From the NCBI GenBank assembly GCA_964387685.1, contig CAYLXK010000029.1:1-64000 (forward strand): a DNA stretch of 64,000 bases, given 5' to 3'. Below, one piece after another: positions 8,936 through 18,400 of the stretch. The translations under genes and the position numbers were made by a program. The first letter of the stretch is position 1. Each line of letters begins with the position of its first letter. The notes under the pieces are model-generated. The model saw only the letters and a list, made by a program, of their open reading frames with translations, was not told the DNA's origin and did no database searches. The stretch is from Bryobacter sp964387685. GTDB lineage: Bacteria > Acidobacteriota > Terriglobia > Bryobacterales > Bryobacteraceae.

Positions 8936-8971
8936 CCTGTCCCGGTTCCCCGGTTCCTGTCCCGGTTCCCC
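8936..8971. repeat. Tandem 20-bp repeat in an intergenic region
   Basis: CCTGTCCCGGTTCCCC is present at 8936-8951 and 8956-8971, with GGTT between (unit 20 bp, 1.8 copies). Another GGGACAG-containing stretch with a CCAGG/CCTGG inverted pair lies at 9043-9062. Similar CCTGTCCC/GGTTCCCC strings are scattered between genes in many environmental genomes. The rest of 8877-9090 shows no gene. Confidence 0.7.
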
Positions 8972-9093
8972 ACGTATCAGCGTTGCTGCCATCCAATGGC
9001 GCTAAGCGACAAGTGGCGTAGGCGATCCAAATCTTCTGTGCCAGGTAAGTGCCTGGGACAGCCTATGCTGCACCCCAAAGTTGAGACACAGCC

Positions 9094-9243
9094 GTGGCCA
9101 AAAACATACGGGCCGAGTACTCGTATGACAGCTAGAAGCGGGCGACGGAGATACGGAAACTGCCCTGGAACGGTTCGGCTCCCGTGGAGGACCGATACCA
9201 GCGGGCGAACTACACCGACGATGGCGGGGGCGAAGGGTCTTGA
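9094..9243 (+). pseudogene. Degenerate Rhs/YD-repeat remnant
   Basis: Frame 9115-9243 reads EYSYDS, then an in-frame TAG at 9133, then KRATEIRKLPWNGSAPVEDR and YQRANYTDDGG. This resembles the YSYDSxxRxTxIRKxPW...EDxCQRxxYxYD pattern of acidobacterial Rhs repeats. No flanking open frame exists. It is probably another piece of the Rhs locus to the left. The call rests on pattern memory and should be checked by similarity search. Confidence 0.4.
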
Positions 9244-9283
9244 TTCATTTTTCGATGGTTTCGCGCTCCAATAAGTAAAAGCC

Positions 9284-12200
9284 ATGCGCATTCTTCGTCC
9301 CCGACACCTTGCAATTTTTCTCGTCCTGGCGTGCTCGGCTTTTGTGCAGGCCCAACAACCTGCTTTGCGGCCAGGCATTGGGGAGTTGCAGTTTCCCCTG
9401 GTACCCAGCAACGTTGTTTATGGGCTTGCCCGCACTTCGTTGGTCGTCTCCGGTAACCTCAATCAGTCTGGAACTCTGCTGCGCTCCGATAACGGCGGCA
9501 ACACGTGGACTGCTCTTAACGTCGTGCCCCAGGGCGAATTGCAGTTCGTGGATTCTTTCGCGGTTCATCCGGAGCGCCCGGAGGTCGTTTACGCCGTTCG
9601 GACCCGTGCGCGGGGAGGAGTATTCCGTAGTACGGACAGCGGCGCGACCTGGGAGAACATCAGCGCGGGGCTGCCCGCTGCGGGGGAACTGCGGAACGTC
9701 TCCTTTGTCCGCGGCCCCTCCGAGGAAGGCCGCATTCGCATTGCCGACGTTTTGTATCGCTTCAACCCAACTACGAAATCCTGGTCCAAACTGGCGGACC
9801 TACCTTCGAACACCACCACGCTTCACTTCGACCCCGCCAGCCCGACGCGCGCGGGGCTCTTCACGCCACCGAGCAATTTTTATGTAAGTACCGATGGCGG
9901 CGCAACCTGGAGCGTCCGTGGCCGCTTTGCCGATGCGGCCAACCGCACGCCAATCACCATCGGCTTCGATGCCAAGGACCCCAGTTTCATTTACGTTCGC
10001 AGCGAATCCCCGACCAATCAAGACGGGCGTTGCCCGGCACCGGGCGGCGGTTTGTGGCGCTCCACGGATGGCGGCGCGCAATTCACAAACATTTTCGAGA
10101 CAGGAGCCTGCAACGTCTCATCGCTGTTTTGGATCGATCCCTCGCGGCCTAATGTTTACCTTCGCAATGGGTTCATCGCACAACCTTACTGCATCAGCCA
10201 AAATCGAGGCGAACGCTTTCAGTGCATCAATGATCCTATCTCGGCCACCACTCCCAGCCTGATGGGGATGGATCCCCGCAACGGCGTACTCTATCGGGGA
10301 GCCCTGCAACAAGTAAGCCGCGATGGCGCCGCTTCGTGGAGCGATTTTTCCTCCACCTTCCGTCCGACGCTATGGGCTCCCCCGCCCTTCTCTTTTGCGG
10401 TAACGGAAGGCATGAGCACAACCGTGCCTTTGCCCATCGGCCTTGCCGACTATTCTTCCACCGTTGCGGTTCCATACCGGGCTTCTCTCGTGGATGGTCC
10501 TCCTTGGCTGCGCATTCCCACCCCGGAAGGCACCCTCAGCGGCGGGCGGGACCTGAACCTCAGCGTCGACGCGACTTCGCTGGTTCCGGGCCAATACACG
10601 GCGCGCATTCGCATTGAATCCACTGCCACGGCGAACGCTTCGGTTACCGGCACACTCCTTCTCACCGTGACGCCGCGAGCTGCAACGGGGGTTCGTTTCC
10701 GCTACGATCTAGTCGCCGGCACTCGCAGCAATCCGCAGTCCTTCGCGGAGAATGTATCCGCCCTTACACAGTCCTTGAGCTTGACGAGAGCCATGACCCG
10801 GGACGCCGACGGCAACATTTATGTCATGGTGGAGAACCGGCTTCGGAGGATCAATCGCAATGGCGTCATCCAAACGATTGCGGGTGACGGAACGCGGGGG
10901 GAAACCGCTGACAACACCCCGGCCTTGCAAGCCAAGTTCGGTTTTCCGGATTTCCTTGCCGTGGCGCGCGACGGCACCGTCTATGTTGCGGAGAGCAGTG
11001 GAAGCCGGGTTTATGCAATCAAGGACGGCATTGTTCGCGTCATCCTCAATTCCAATTCCCCGGGCAATATTCGCCTCAGTACGGTAAGGGGCATGGCCAC
11101 CTCTCCCGCGGGTACCGTCTTCGTTTGCGATGCGGGAAAAATCCTGCGCTTGACGCCCGGGCAAACACCGGAGGTGGTTAGCGGATTCAGCAATTTCTTG
11201 CAACAGGTGCGAGGCCAGGTCTTTGACATGGCGGCCGAAAGTGAAAATTCTTTTTTGCTTAGCGATTCGTCGACTGCTCGCATCTACCGTTGGAATTCCA
11301 GCGGTCTGAATGTAATTGCCGGGACGGGCGTGGAAGGGTATTCGGGCGATGGTGGTCCAGCGGTGGAAGCGCGTATCGATCGCCCAGGCACGATTGCGCG
11401 AGACGCGGATGGCAATATTTTTTTCGAAGATGCTTCCAACAGGGTGATTCGGGTGATCCGTCCCGATGGAAGGATTTTCTCCATTACCAGCCCCAGTGGC
11501 GGATTTGCGTTTTCGAATCCGAGCGGTGAAGCCGCGGATTCTTCCTTCTTAAGCATTGTGCGCGTGGAAGCCGAGCCAAACGGATCCCTGGTGGTCGCGA
11601 CGAGTTCGGAAGTCTACCGCTTTACGCGGCTTCCTTTCAACGCGCCGCAATTGCAATCCGGTGCCGTGGTCAATGCAGCGAGCAACATGCCTAGCCTTAG
11701 CCCCGGAGCGCTAGCGACCGTGTATGGCGCCAATCTTTCGCTCGAAACGCGCGCGGCCAACTTCGCTCCCTTGCCCACGGTATTGGGCGGCGCCGAAGTC
11801 TTCATCAATGGCCGGGCTGTCCCCGTAGTCTTCGCAAGCCCCGGGCAGGTAAACTTCCAGATTCCCTCGAACCTTGCGCCGGGCCGGGCGCGTCTCGAAG
11901 CACGCGTAGACGGACAAACCAGCACGGCGATCGACATTCAAATTACGGCTGCCTCGCCGGGCATCTTTGTTTACGGAAGCAATCGCGCCGTCGCCCAGAA
12001 TCAAGACGGTGCGGTGAACGGCGAATCCACCCCAGAAGCGCCGGGGCGTTTCGCTGTGCTTTATTTCACGGGCGTGGGCCCGCTCGATAATCCCGTTGCC
12101 GACGGCGCACTTTCTCCGGCCAGCCCTTTGTCCCGCGCAGCAAACCCCTTTGAAGTTCGGCTGGGAGGCCAGATGGCCAATGTGCTGTTTGTCGGGCTGA

Positions 12201-12334
12201 GTCCCGGCTTCGTCGGACTGGGACAAGCCAACTTCCAGGTGCCCAGCCTTCCGCCTGGCGACTACCCCCTTGTGCTGACCATTGGCGGGGTGGCCAGCAA
12301 CGCACCGCTGTTCCGGGTGGGCGAACCCAACTAG
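9284..12334 (+). CDS. Secreted BNR/NHL propeller protein with Solibacter-type C-terminal domain
   Basis: 1016 residues with a clear signal peptide (LAIFLVLACSAFVQAQ). Residues of about 40-370 hold BNR/sortilin-type Asp-box repeats (RSDNGGNTW, RSTDSGATW, STDGGATW, RSTDGGAQF). About 490-790 holds NHL-type repeats (RDADGNIYVM, VARDGTVYVAES, YSGDGGPAVEA). The last 220 residues (VNAASNMPSLSPGALATVYG ... VPVVFASPGQVNFQIP) match the module known as the Solibacter uncharacterised C-terminal domain (TIGR03437). This is the strongest taxonomic marker in the window. The role is probably extracellular or surface binding; no catalytic site is visible. Confidence 0.88.
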   Translation: MRILRPRHLAIFLVLACSAFVQAQQPALRPGIGELQFPLVPSNVVYGLARTSLVVSGNLNQSGTLLRSDNGGNTWTALNVVPQGELQFVDSFAVHPERPEVVYAVRTRARGGVFRSTDSGATWENISAGLPAAGELRNVSFVRGPSEEGRIRIADVLYRFNPTTKSWSKLADLPSNTTTLHFDPASPTRAGLFTPPSNFYVSTDGGATWSVRGRFADAANRTPITIGFDAKDPSFIYVRSESPTNQDGRCPAPGGGLWRSTDGGAQFTNIFETGACNVSSLFWIDPSRPNVYLRNGFIAQPYCISQNRGERFQCINDPISATTPSLMGMDPRNGVLYRGALQQVSRDGAASWSDFSSTFRPTLWAPPPFSFAVTEGMSTTVPLPIGLADYSSTVAVPYRASLVDGPPWLRIPTPEGTLSGGRDLNLSVDATSLVPGQYTARIRIESTATANASVTGTLLLTVTPRAATGVRFRYDLVAGTRSNPQSFAENVSALTQSLSLTRAMTRDADGNIYVMVENRLRRINRNGVIQTIAGDGTRGETADNTPALQAKFGFPDFLAVARDGTVYVAESSGSRVYAIKDGIVRVILNSNSPGNIRLSTVRGMATSPAGTVFVCDAGKILRLTPGQTPEVVSGFSNFLQQVRGQVFDMAAESENSFLLSDSSTARIYRWNSSGLNVIAGTGVEGYSGDGGPAVEARIDRPGTIARDADGNIFFEDASNRVIRVIRPDGRIFSITSPSGGFAFSNPSGEAADSSFLSIVRVEAEPNGSLVVATSSEVYRFTRLPFNAPQLQSGAVVNAASNMPSLSPGALATVYGANLSLETRAANFAPLPTVLGGAEVFINGRAVPVVFASPGQVNFQIPSNLAPGRARLEARVDGQTSTAIDIQITAASPGIFVYGSNRAVAQNQDGAVNGESTPEAPGRFAVLYFTGVGPLDNPVADGALSPASPLSRAANPFEVRLGGQMANVLFVGLSPGFVGLGQANFQVPSLPPGDYPLVLTIGGVASNAPLFRVGEPN

Positions 12335-12375
12335 GGCCCGTTGACACTCATAAAACATTCGCGCAGGAAAGTGCT

Positions 12376-12487
12376 TTCAGCATAGAAATCACCGAAGAGC
12401 AGTTTGCGCGGCTCAAGAATACGCTGCCGGTGCAGCGCGGGAATCTAAGCCTAAGTAATCTTCAAGCCCTGAACGCTTATTTTATAG
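12376..12487 (+). pseudogene. Scrap of an IS5-type transposase N-terminus
   Basis: The frame beginning at 12376 reads FSIEITEEQFARLKNTLPVQ, then RGNLSLSNLQALNAYFI. This resembles the start of IS5-group transposases (TEEQ...LPVQRGNVSLxNLQxLNAILYV). Homology stops at about 12487 and no catalytic domain remains. The remaining intergenic sequence to 12599 shows nothing else. Confidence 0.5.
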
Positions 12488-12599
12488 GTGGCCGAGCTGG
12501 AAGAAGAAGGGACGGCCTGACGGGTCCCAGTTGTATTTGTTGAGATTTGTTTTGTAAACTGCTGGGCGCGCGAGAGCGCATCTATTTCGGAGGAGCCTT

Positions 12600-13262
12600 A
12601 TGACCGCGCAACGAACGATTTTGAACATGGCAACGGCCGCGCTCGCGTTGCTGAGTGCCGAGCGGGCGGCGGCACAGTTGATGACAACTTGCGCGCCGGA
12701 TTCGCCGGAGCGGCGAGGCGAATTGGGTTGCGCGATCCTCGCCAGCAAAGCGCTCCCCGCGGACCTGAAGGAGCCCGTATTCTGGCAACTCTATCGATTT
12801 GCGTCGCTGAAAGAGGCCCAGGCGGCCGTCGGAGCGGCGAGCGTGGCTTTCGATGCCGGCGGCGTTTCGTGGCTGGCGGCCATTGAGCCGCGGACCGCCA
12901 ATTATCGTGGGGGAAAACATGTCGCGCAGGTTGGGCCATTAGCACTGCCAAAGGCGGCACACTACACATTGCAGGTCCAGACATCCGCGTTCACGCCGGG
13001 GATGTACTCTTTAGCGCATCATCATTCTGGCGTGGAGGCGGTGTATGTGATCGAGGGCGAGGCGTGCTATGAGACTCCGGACCGTGCGGTCAAGCTGGGG
13101 AAGGGCGAAACGCTGGTGATTCCGTCGCCTATTCCCATGCGGGCGGTGGTAACGGGACCCGCGATGCGCCGCGTGCTGGCGATTATTCTTCATGACGCGG
13201 CGCAACCTGCAACGACGAGGGAGAAGGAGGGCGCGGGGCCGTCCCTTGTCGCATGTAAGTAA
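12600..13262 (+). CDS. Exported cupin-domain protein
   Basis: 220 residues with a probable signal peptide (to about residue 26, SAERAAAQ). The C-terminal half is a cupin barrel. Motif 1 is SLAHHHSGVEAVYVIEGEACYE, broken here as HHHSG...E...G, and motif 2 is KGETLVIPS...P. The three His plus Glu suggest a metal site. The N-terminal half (about 40-110) has conserved-looking FWQLYRF and ASVAFDAGG segments but no domain I recognise. Cupins of this sort may be enzymes or small-ligand sensors; the substrate is unknown. Confidence 0.8.
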   Translation: MTAQRTILNMATAALALLSAERAAAQLMTTCAPDSPERRGELGCAILASKALPADLKEPVFWQLYRFASLKEAQAAVGAASVAFDAGGVSWLAAIEPRTANYRGGKHVAQVGPLALPKAAHYTLQVQTSAFTPGMYSLAHHHSGVEAVYVIEGEACYETPDRAVKLGKGETLVIPSPIPMRAVVTGPAMRRVLAIILHDAAQPATTREKEGAGPSLVACK

Positions 13263-13267
13263 GGTGC

Positions 13268-13295
13268 GCGGGCAAAGTCAAGCTTGACTGCCCGC
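13268..13295. repeat. Compound palindrome downstream of the cupin gene
   Basis: A perfect 14-bp palindrome AGTCAAGCTTGACT (13276-13289) is flanked by GCGGGC (13268-13273) and GCCCGC (13290-13295), making a long stem with a 2-nt bulge. There is no T-run, so it is not a classic terminator. It could be a transcription pause, an operator or a small repeat element. Confidence 0.55.
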
Positions 13296-13372
13296 CAGAG
13301 GACCCGACGCCCTGAAAGACGCTGACCGAGTGTGCAGTGTTGGTTCGCTGGTATGGGCACGCCCGAGCAAGA

Positions 13373-14353
13373 CTAGTTCAGCGTCAGGACGCTCCACATG
13401 CGGACGGGAAGGATCTCGACTTTTTCCAGGCGGTCGAGTTCAGGGTCGGCGGCGGGGGCCAGGAAGGCGTGGATGGTGCCGGGAGCTAAGGGGAAAGAAC
13501 GAGGGGAGTCCGCGTTGATGGGGGCGCTGAGGACCTTTACAAAACCGGACGGGTCGCGCCGGAAGGCGTAAAGGTGGCCCACGCGGGGCGCCTCCACAAA
13601 GATTTGACGGCCGGAGACGCGAAGGGGAGCTGACACCGCCGCCTGCCGGGCGACGGCTTTGGCGCGGAATTCGGAGGCCGCTTCCGACTTGGCCTCTTTG
13701 GCTTCGTCACGGAGGGCTAAGACTAGGTTGTCGGCCGCGGTGGGGGCGGGAGGCGGGGCGACGGCAGGGGGAGGCGGAGGCGCCGGGGAGGGGCTGGCCA
13801 AGCGTTCATCCAGGGGGAGGGGTGCAGGAAGCGTGGGCGCGCCTTGGCCTGGGCGAGTGGCGGGCGGGTCGGGTCTTGGATTAGCGGGTTTTGAAGCAAG
13901 AGGTGCGGGGGAAACGGGCGTGGCGGCAGCGGGCGCCGCGCTTTCCAACTTACGAAGCGTCTGTGGCGCAGGCGCTTGGGCGATTTCAACGGCTGGCTGA
14001 GCCTTGGGCTGCAAGAAGGTATAGAGTCCGAGGGATGCCAGAACGACGCAAGCCGCGGCGGTATAAAGAGGCCAGCGGGAGGGGCGGATCTCTTCAAGGG
14101 GAGCGGGCGACGCGGCGGCGGCGACATCCCGCAGCGGCAGTTTTGCTTGGCTGAGCGCATTGTTGAGCGCGCGTTTGACCAAAGGACTTTCAAAGGTCGC
14201 CCGGAGGGTTTCCTCGTCGGCCAGTTGGTTGAAGAGCTCCTGGTTGCCGAGGGCTTTTTCAAAAAGGCGCTGGCGTTCCGCGCCGCTAAGGGTGCCCATG
14301 GAGTAGGCGCTGAGCAGGGCGCGCATTTCGTCGTCGAGAAAATCGGAATTCAT
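13373..14353 (-). CDS. Putative anti-sigma factor, single membrane helix
   Basis: 326 residues. The cytoplasmic N-terminus (about 1-95; DDEMRALLSAYSMGTLSGAER) resembles anti-sigma domains but has no zinc-binding HxxxCxxC. One transmembrane segment lies at about 97-113 (WPLYTAAACVVLASLGLYTF). A long Ala/Pro-rich periplasmic linker follows, then a C-terminal globular segment (about 245-326). It overlaps the sigma factor gene by 4 nt (ATGA), so translation is coupled. Control of that sigma factor is inferred from position and topology, not from a firm family match. Confidence 0.7.
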   Translation of the reverse strand: MNSDFLDDEMRALLSAYSMGTLSGAERQRLFEKALGNQELFNQLADEETLRATFESPLVKRALNNALSQAKLPLRDVAAAASPAPLEEIRPSRWPLYTAAACVVLASLGLYTFLQPKAQPAVEIAQAPAPQTLRKLESAAPAAATPVSPAPLASKPANPRPDPPATRPGQGAPTLPAPLPLDERLASPSPAPPPPPAVAPPPAPTAADNLVLALRDEAKEAKSEAASEFRAKAVARQAAVSAPLRVSGRQIFVEAPRVGHLYAFRRDPSGFVKVLSAPINADSPRSFPLAPGTIHAFLAPAADPELDRLEKVEILPVRMWSVLTLN

Positions 14354-14844
14354 TGCGGCCTCCTAACTTCCGAGAGCAGACGCTTCAAGTTTTCGCGGCA
14401 GCGGGCTTCCCAGGTATAGACGGTGTTGATGCTGGCGGCGCCGAGAAGTTGTTGAATTTCGGGGAAATTGTGGCCGGCCAGCTTGAGGCGGAAGATTTCC
14501 TGGCAGCGCTCGCCGAGCATGGGGAGGGCGAGTTCCAGGCGGCCTACCAGTTCGCGCTGTTCGGCTTCGAGGGCCAGATTGACGTGGGGGTCGGCCAGGG
14601 GCAGTTCGGCGACATCGACGGCGGTGTTTTCGCCGCGGCGGGCGGCTTTGCGGAAGTGGGCCATGACTTTGTAGCGGGTGATCTGGAGGGCGAGCGGGAC
14701 GAGTTCGGCCATTTCCTGGACGTGCGGATACTTTTCGTGAAGCACAAGCAGGACCTCCTGAGTCAAGTCTTCAGCGACTTGCCTCCCATAACGAGATGCC
14801 GCAAAGGAGAGAATCCTTTCACGCAGGGCGGCCAGCACGTCCAT
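14350..14844 (-). CDS. ECF-type RNA polymerase sigma factor
   Basis: 165 residues starting at the ATG at 14844; a longer reading to 14988 would run into the divergent Fur-family gene and is Ser-rich non-sigma sequence. Region 2 is ILSFAASRYGRQVAEDLTQEVLL, and region 4 is LGERCQEIFRLKLAGHNFPEI with the recognition helix INTVYTWEARCRENLKRLL. ECF sigma factors direct RNA polymerase to stress or envelope regulons. The downstream gene is the likely anti-sigma factor. Confidence 0.85.
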   Translation of the reverse strand: MDVLAALRERILSFAASRYGRQVAEDLTQEVLLVLHEKYPHVQEMAELVPLALQITRYKVMAHFRKAARRGENTAVDVAELPLADPHVNLALEAEQRELVGRLELALPMLGERCQEIFRLKLAGHNFPEIQQLLGAASINTVYTWEARCRENLKRLLSEVRRPQ

Positions 14845-14869
14845 AATGTGAGAATAGAGGAAGACCGCT

Positions 14870-15313
14870 ATGGAAATGTCACGATCACTCAAAGAAAAGG
14901 GCGTCCGGCTGACGAAGCAGCGCCAGGTGCTGCTTGAGCTGATCGACCACAGCGGGAAGCATCTGGATGCTGAGACGCTGTACAACATGGCGCGGGAAAA
15001 GGATTCGAAACTAAACCGCGTGACGGTGTACCGGACGCTGAAGATGCTGAAGGAGTCCGGCTTGGTGGATGAGCTGGACCTGATGCATAAGGACGGGGAC
15101 CAGCACTATTACGAGACGAAGATGAAGCGCGAGCATGCGCACATCATTTGTCTGCAGTGCGGCAAGGTGGAGGAGTACTTTGGGGAGCCGCTGACGCGCT
15201 TGCGCAAAGAGATTGAAGAGAATCTGGGCTTCCAGATTGTGGCGGCGCGGACGGAGGTAGGCGGGTATTGCTCGCACTGCCAGGCGATGCGGGCGGAAAA
15301 GCTGGTGAGCTGA
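14870..15313 (+). CDS. Fur-family transcriptional regulator
   Basis: 147 residues (alternative ATG at 14876). The winged helix is at about 5-80 (RLTKQRQVLLELIDHSGKHL, then NRVTVYRTLKMLKESGLVDE). The metal-binding/dimerisation half has HAHIICLQCGKVEEY and a C-terminal CSHC, giving the two CxxC pairs of a structural zinc site. Family members repress iron, peroxide or zinc genes; which metal applies here cannot be told. Only 25 bp separate it from the divergent sigma gene. The TonB-type receptor 115 bp downstream is a possible target. Confidence 0.9.
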   Translation: MEMSRSLKEKGVRLTKQRQVLLELIDHSGKHLDAETLYNMAREKDSKLNRVTVYRTLKMLKESGLVDELDLMHKDGDQHYYETKMKREHAHIICLQCGKVEEYFGEPLTRLRKEIEENLGFQIVAARTEVGGYCSHCQAMRAEKLVS

Positions 15314-15427
15314 GCCCAAGTCAAGACCGGAGAGCGGCCGGAGCGGCTTGGAACTAGGCGGCGGGTTGTTATATGATCAGCGGGCGCGGAGGGGGCCTGT
15401 TCTTCTTTCCGTCAGCGGAGTCCAGTA

Positions 15428-18400
15428 ATGTTCAACCCCTTTAAGATGCCGAGAATCTCCTTTTCTACCCTTGTTTTATTCTTAGTCCCCCTCCTGATTT
15501 CGCTTGCGCTGCCGCGGGCCGCAGCGCAAAGCGGTGCGGGGTCGATTCAGGGCACGATCCAGGACGCCTCCGGCTCCACGCTTCCCGGCGCTCGGGTCCG
15601 CATTGTGAACAATGAAACCGGCGTCGCCATCGAAAGCAGCGCGAATGCGACCGGTTTTTACAATGTGCCGGGTTTGTTTGGCGGCCAGTACACGGCCGTT
15701 TTCACTTCTCCGGGAATGAAGAAGATTCAGGTAGCGATCATGCTCCGCAATGCCCAGGTGGTCGTGTTCAATCCCACGCTCCAAGTGGGCGACGTGGCCG
15801 AGCAAATCACCGTGAATGCTTCGGAAATCCAACTCGTCACCTACGATAGCGGCACCGTTAGCAACCATCTGGACCGTACCCGCCTGGACCAGCTTCCCCA
15901 AAACACCCGCAACGTCATGCGCTTGGTCGCCACCACTACTCCCGGCGTCGAAGCCAACGGCCAACGGGTCAATGGCCTGATGCACGAAGGCTTTGAGTAC
16001 ACCCAGGACGGCGCTCCGATGACCAATCGGAACTTCGGCGGCGGCCGCAATTCCGAAAATGCGCAACTACCCGACCCGGACGCCGTCGAGGAAGTCAAAA
16101 TCGAAACGCTCAACTCGGGCGCCCAGTTCGCCACGCCGGCCACGGCCATCATCACCACTAAGTCCGGCACCAATCAGTTCCGCGGCACTATGTTCCATAC
16201 CATGCGCAACAACGCTATCGGGATCGCCCGCGCACGGCAGAATTCCCCCACTTTCGCCGCGCCCCACCTTGTCCGCAACGAGTTCGGCGCCTCCGGTGGC
16301 GGCCCGGTTTGGATTCCCAAACTCTACAAGGGCAAGGACAAGACCTTCTGGTTTGGAGCCTGGGAAAAGTTCAGCCTGCGCCAAGCCGCCGAGCAGCGCG
16401 TCTTCGTACCCACTGTCGCCATGCGGCAAGGCGATTTCAGCAATCTTCCCACCAGCGCGGGCGTCGACTTCACGCTCTACGATCCCAACACCACCACGTC
16501 CACTTTAAGCCGCACCCCTTTCCCTGGCAACCGCATCCCCATCTCGCGCATCAGCCCTCTGGCCAAGGCGCTCTATGAAGCCACGCCGCTCCCGACTTTC
16601 GCCGACAACCCCCGCGTACGGTCCAACATCACGGACGTGAACAACACTATACAAGACATTCCCAATTTCAACGTCCGTCTGGATCATGTCTTTGATCCGG
16701 ACAATCGCGCCTACGCCCGCTTCACCCACATCGACCAGTTCCAGCAAGCGCTGCGCAATTTCCCGAATGCCTCTCCCGCCAATATCGCAGGCGGCGGTCT
16801 GCCGGAGGGAGCTACTGGATATCAGCAAATTCTCGTCACTACGATCAGCGCCGCGCTTGGCTACTCCAAGGTCTTCTCGCCCACCCTATTCAGCGAAACG
16901 ATTTTGAGCCGCCAGTGGATGCGGCAGTATGTCCAGGGCGCGGGCGACGTCAACCAAAATTACGAGAAGCTGCTCGGCCTGCCCAATAACTTCGGCCAGT
17001 CCGGCTTCCCCAACATCGGCGCCAATCTGATCATGCCCTACGGCGGCTCGCAGTTTAACTACGGCATGAGTCAGGCAATTACCAACCTGGACCAGAACCT
17101 GACCAAGATCTGGGGCAAGCACACCCTGCAATTTGGCGCCCGCTACCGGCACGAAAAGTTCGGTTACCTGCCCGACCGGCAATCTGACACGGTCGCTTTC
17201 TCCAACCTTGCCACGGCCGTCTACGACCCGGCTACCGGCGCCAACTACGGCGCTCGCGCCAATACCGGCTTCGTCGACGCCGACTTTTTCCTCGGCGCGG
17301 CCAGCTCGTATAGCCAAGTGAAAAACGCGCCTTTCGGCGACTTCGGCAAGAACGAATTCGCCTTCTACGCTCAAGACAACTGGCGGGTCTCCCGTTCCCT
17401 GACCATCAACGCCGGAGTCCGTTGGGAGGTCCATCCCGCGCCCACCACCCGTGACGGTCTCAATGTGGGTTTTGACCTGCGCAACAACGCGCTGATCCTC
17501 AAGCATCCCCTCGAGTTCTATTTGGAACGCGGCTACACTACCCCCGCCATCCTCACCAACTTACGAAACCTTGGCGCCAGGTTCATGACGCCCGAACAAG
17601 CCGGCCTGCCCGATGCGGGTATCTACGGCAATTACTACAACTTCATGCCGCGCCTCGGCTTCGCTTATAACCTTAGCCGCTTCGGCACGGTCATTCGCGG
17701 CGGCTTCGGCACCTATATCTATCCCGTTCCGATTCGCAATTCCATGCGGATTGGGATCACCAACTTACCCTTCTTAGCTAACTACTCGCAAAACTTTAAC
17801 GCCGCCGCCCAAGCCCCCGATGGCCTTCCGAATGGACTCCTGCGCGGTCCGCAAACCGTGGTGGCCGGCCTTAACAGCGCCAATGTCGTCAATACCGCGC
17901 AGACCAACGCGCTGCTGCCCGGCATCACGAACCAATCGTTGGATCCCCGTTATCCCCCGGCCAATGTCCGTCAAACCAGCCTCACCATCGAACAGCCCTT
18001 TAAGAACGGTTCCGCGTTCCGCGTCACTTATCTCTACCTCCAAAGCACGAATCTCGACCAGAACTACCAATACAACTTCAACCCCTCGGCTTATACTTGG
18101 GCCCTCCAAACCGGGACGGCGCTCCCGACCGGCCCGCTCGCCAATGTCGCCACCCGGCCCTTCGACAATCGCACTTGGGGCAATAATGTGCAATCGACGA
18201 AGTACGGTTTCGCCAATAACTCGTCCTTCCAATTCAACTACCAGCGCCCCTACAAGAACGGCTACGCCTACCAGATCTACTACGTGCTGTCGAACGCTTT
18301 TCGCATCGGCGGCAACACGTTCCGCGATAGCGTTCTCTATCCCGCCCAAGCTTTCGCACCCGGCGTCCTTCCGGCCAACCTCAACACCGGTACGATTCTG

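Noticed and set aside
8936..8971. Possible CRISPR-like repeat
   Set aside because: Only two partial 20-bp units in tandem with no spacers and no cas genes.
8915..9274. 119-codon open frame in the intergenic region
   Set aside because: It crosses the repeats and the Rhs scrap in another frame; no coherent protein features.
14845..14988. N-terminal extension of the ECF sigma factor
   Set aside because: Ser-rich sequence unlike sigma factors, and it would run into the divergent Fur-family gene; the ATG at 14844 fits the family.
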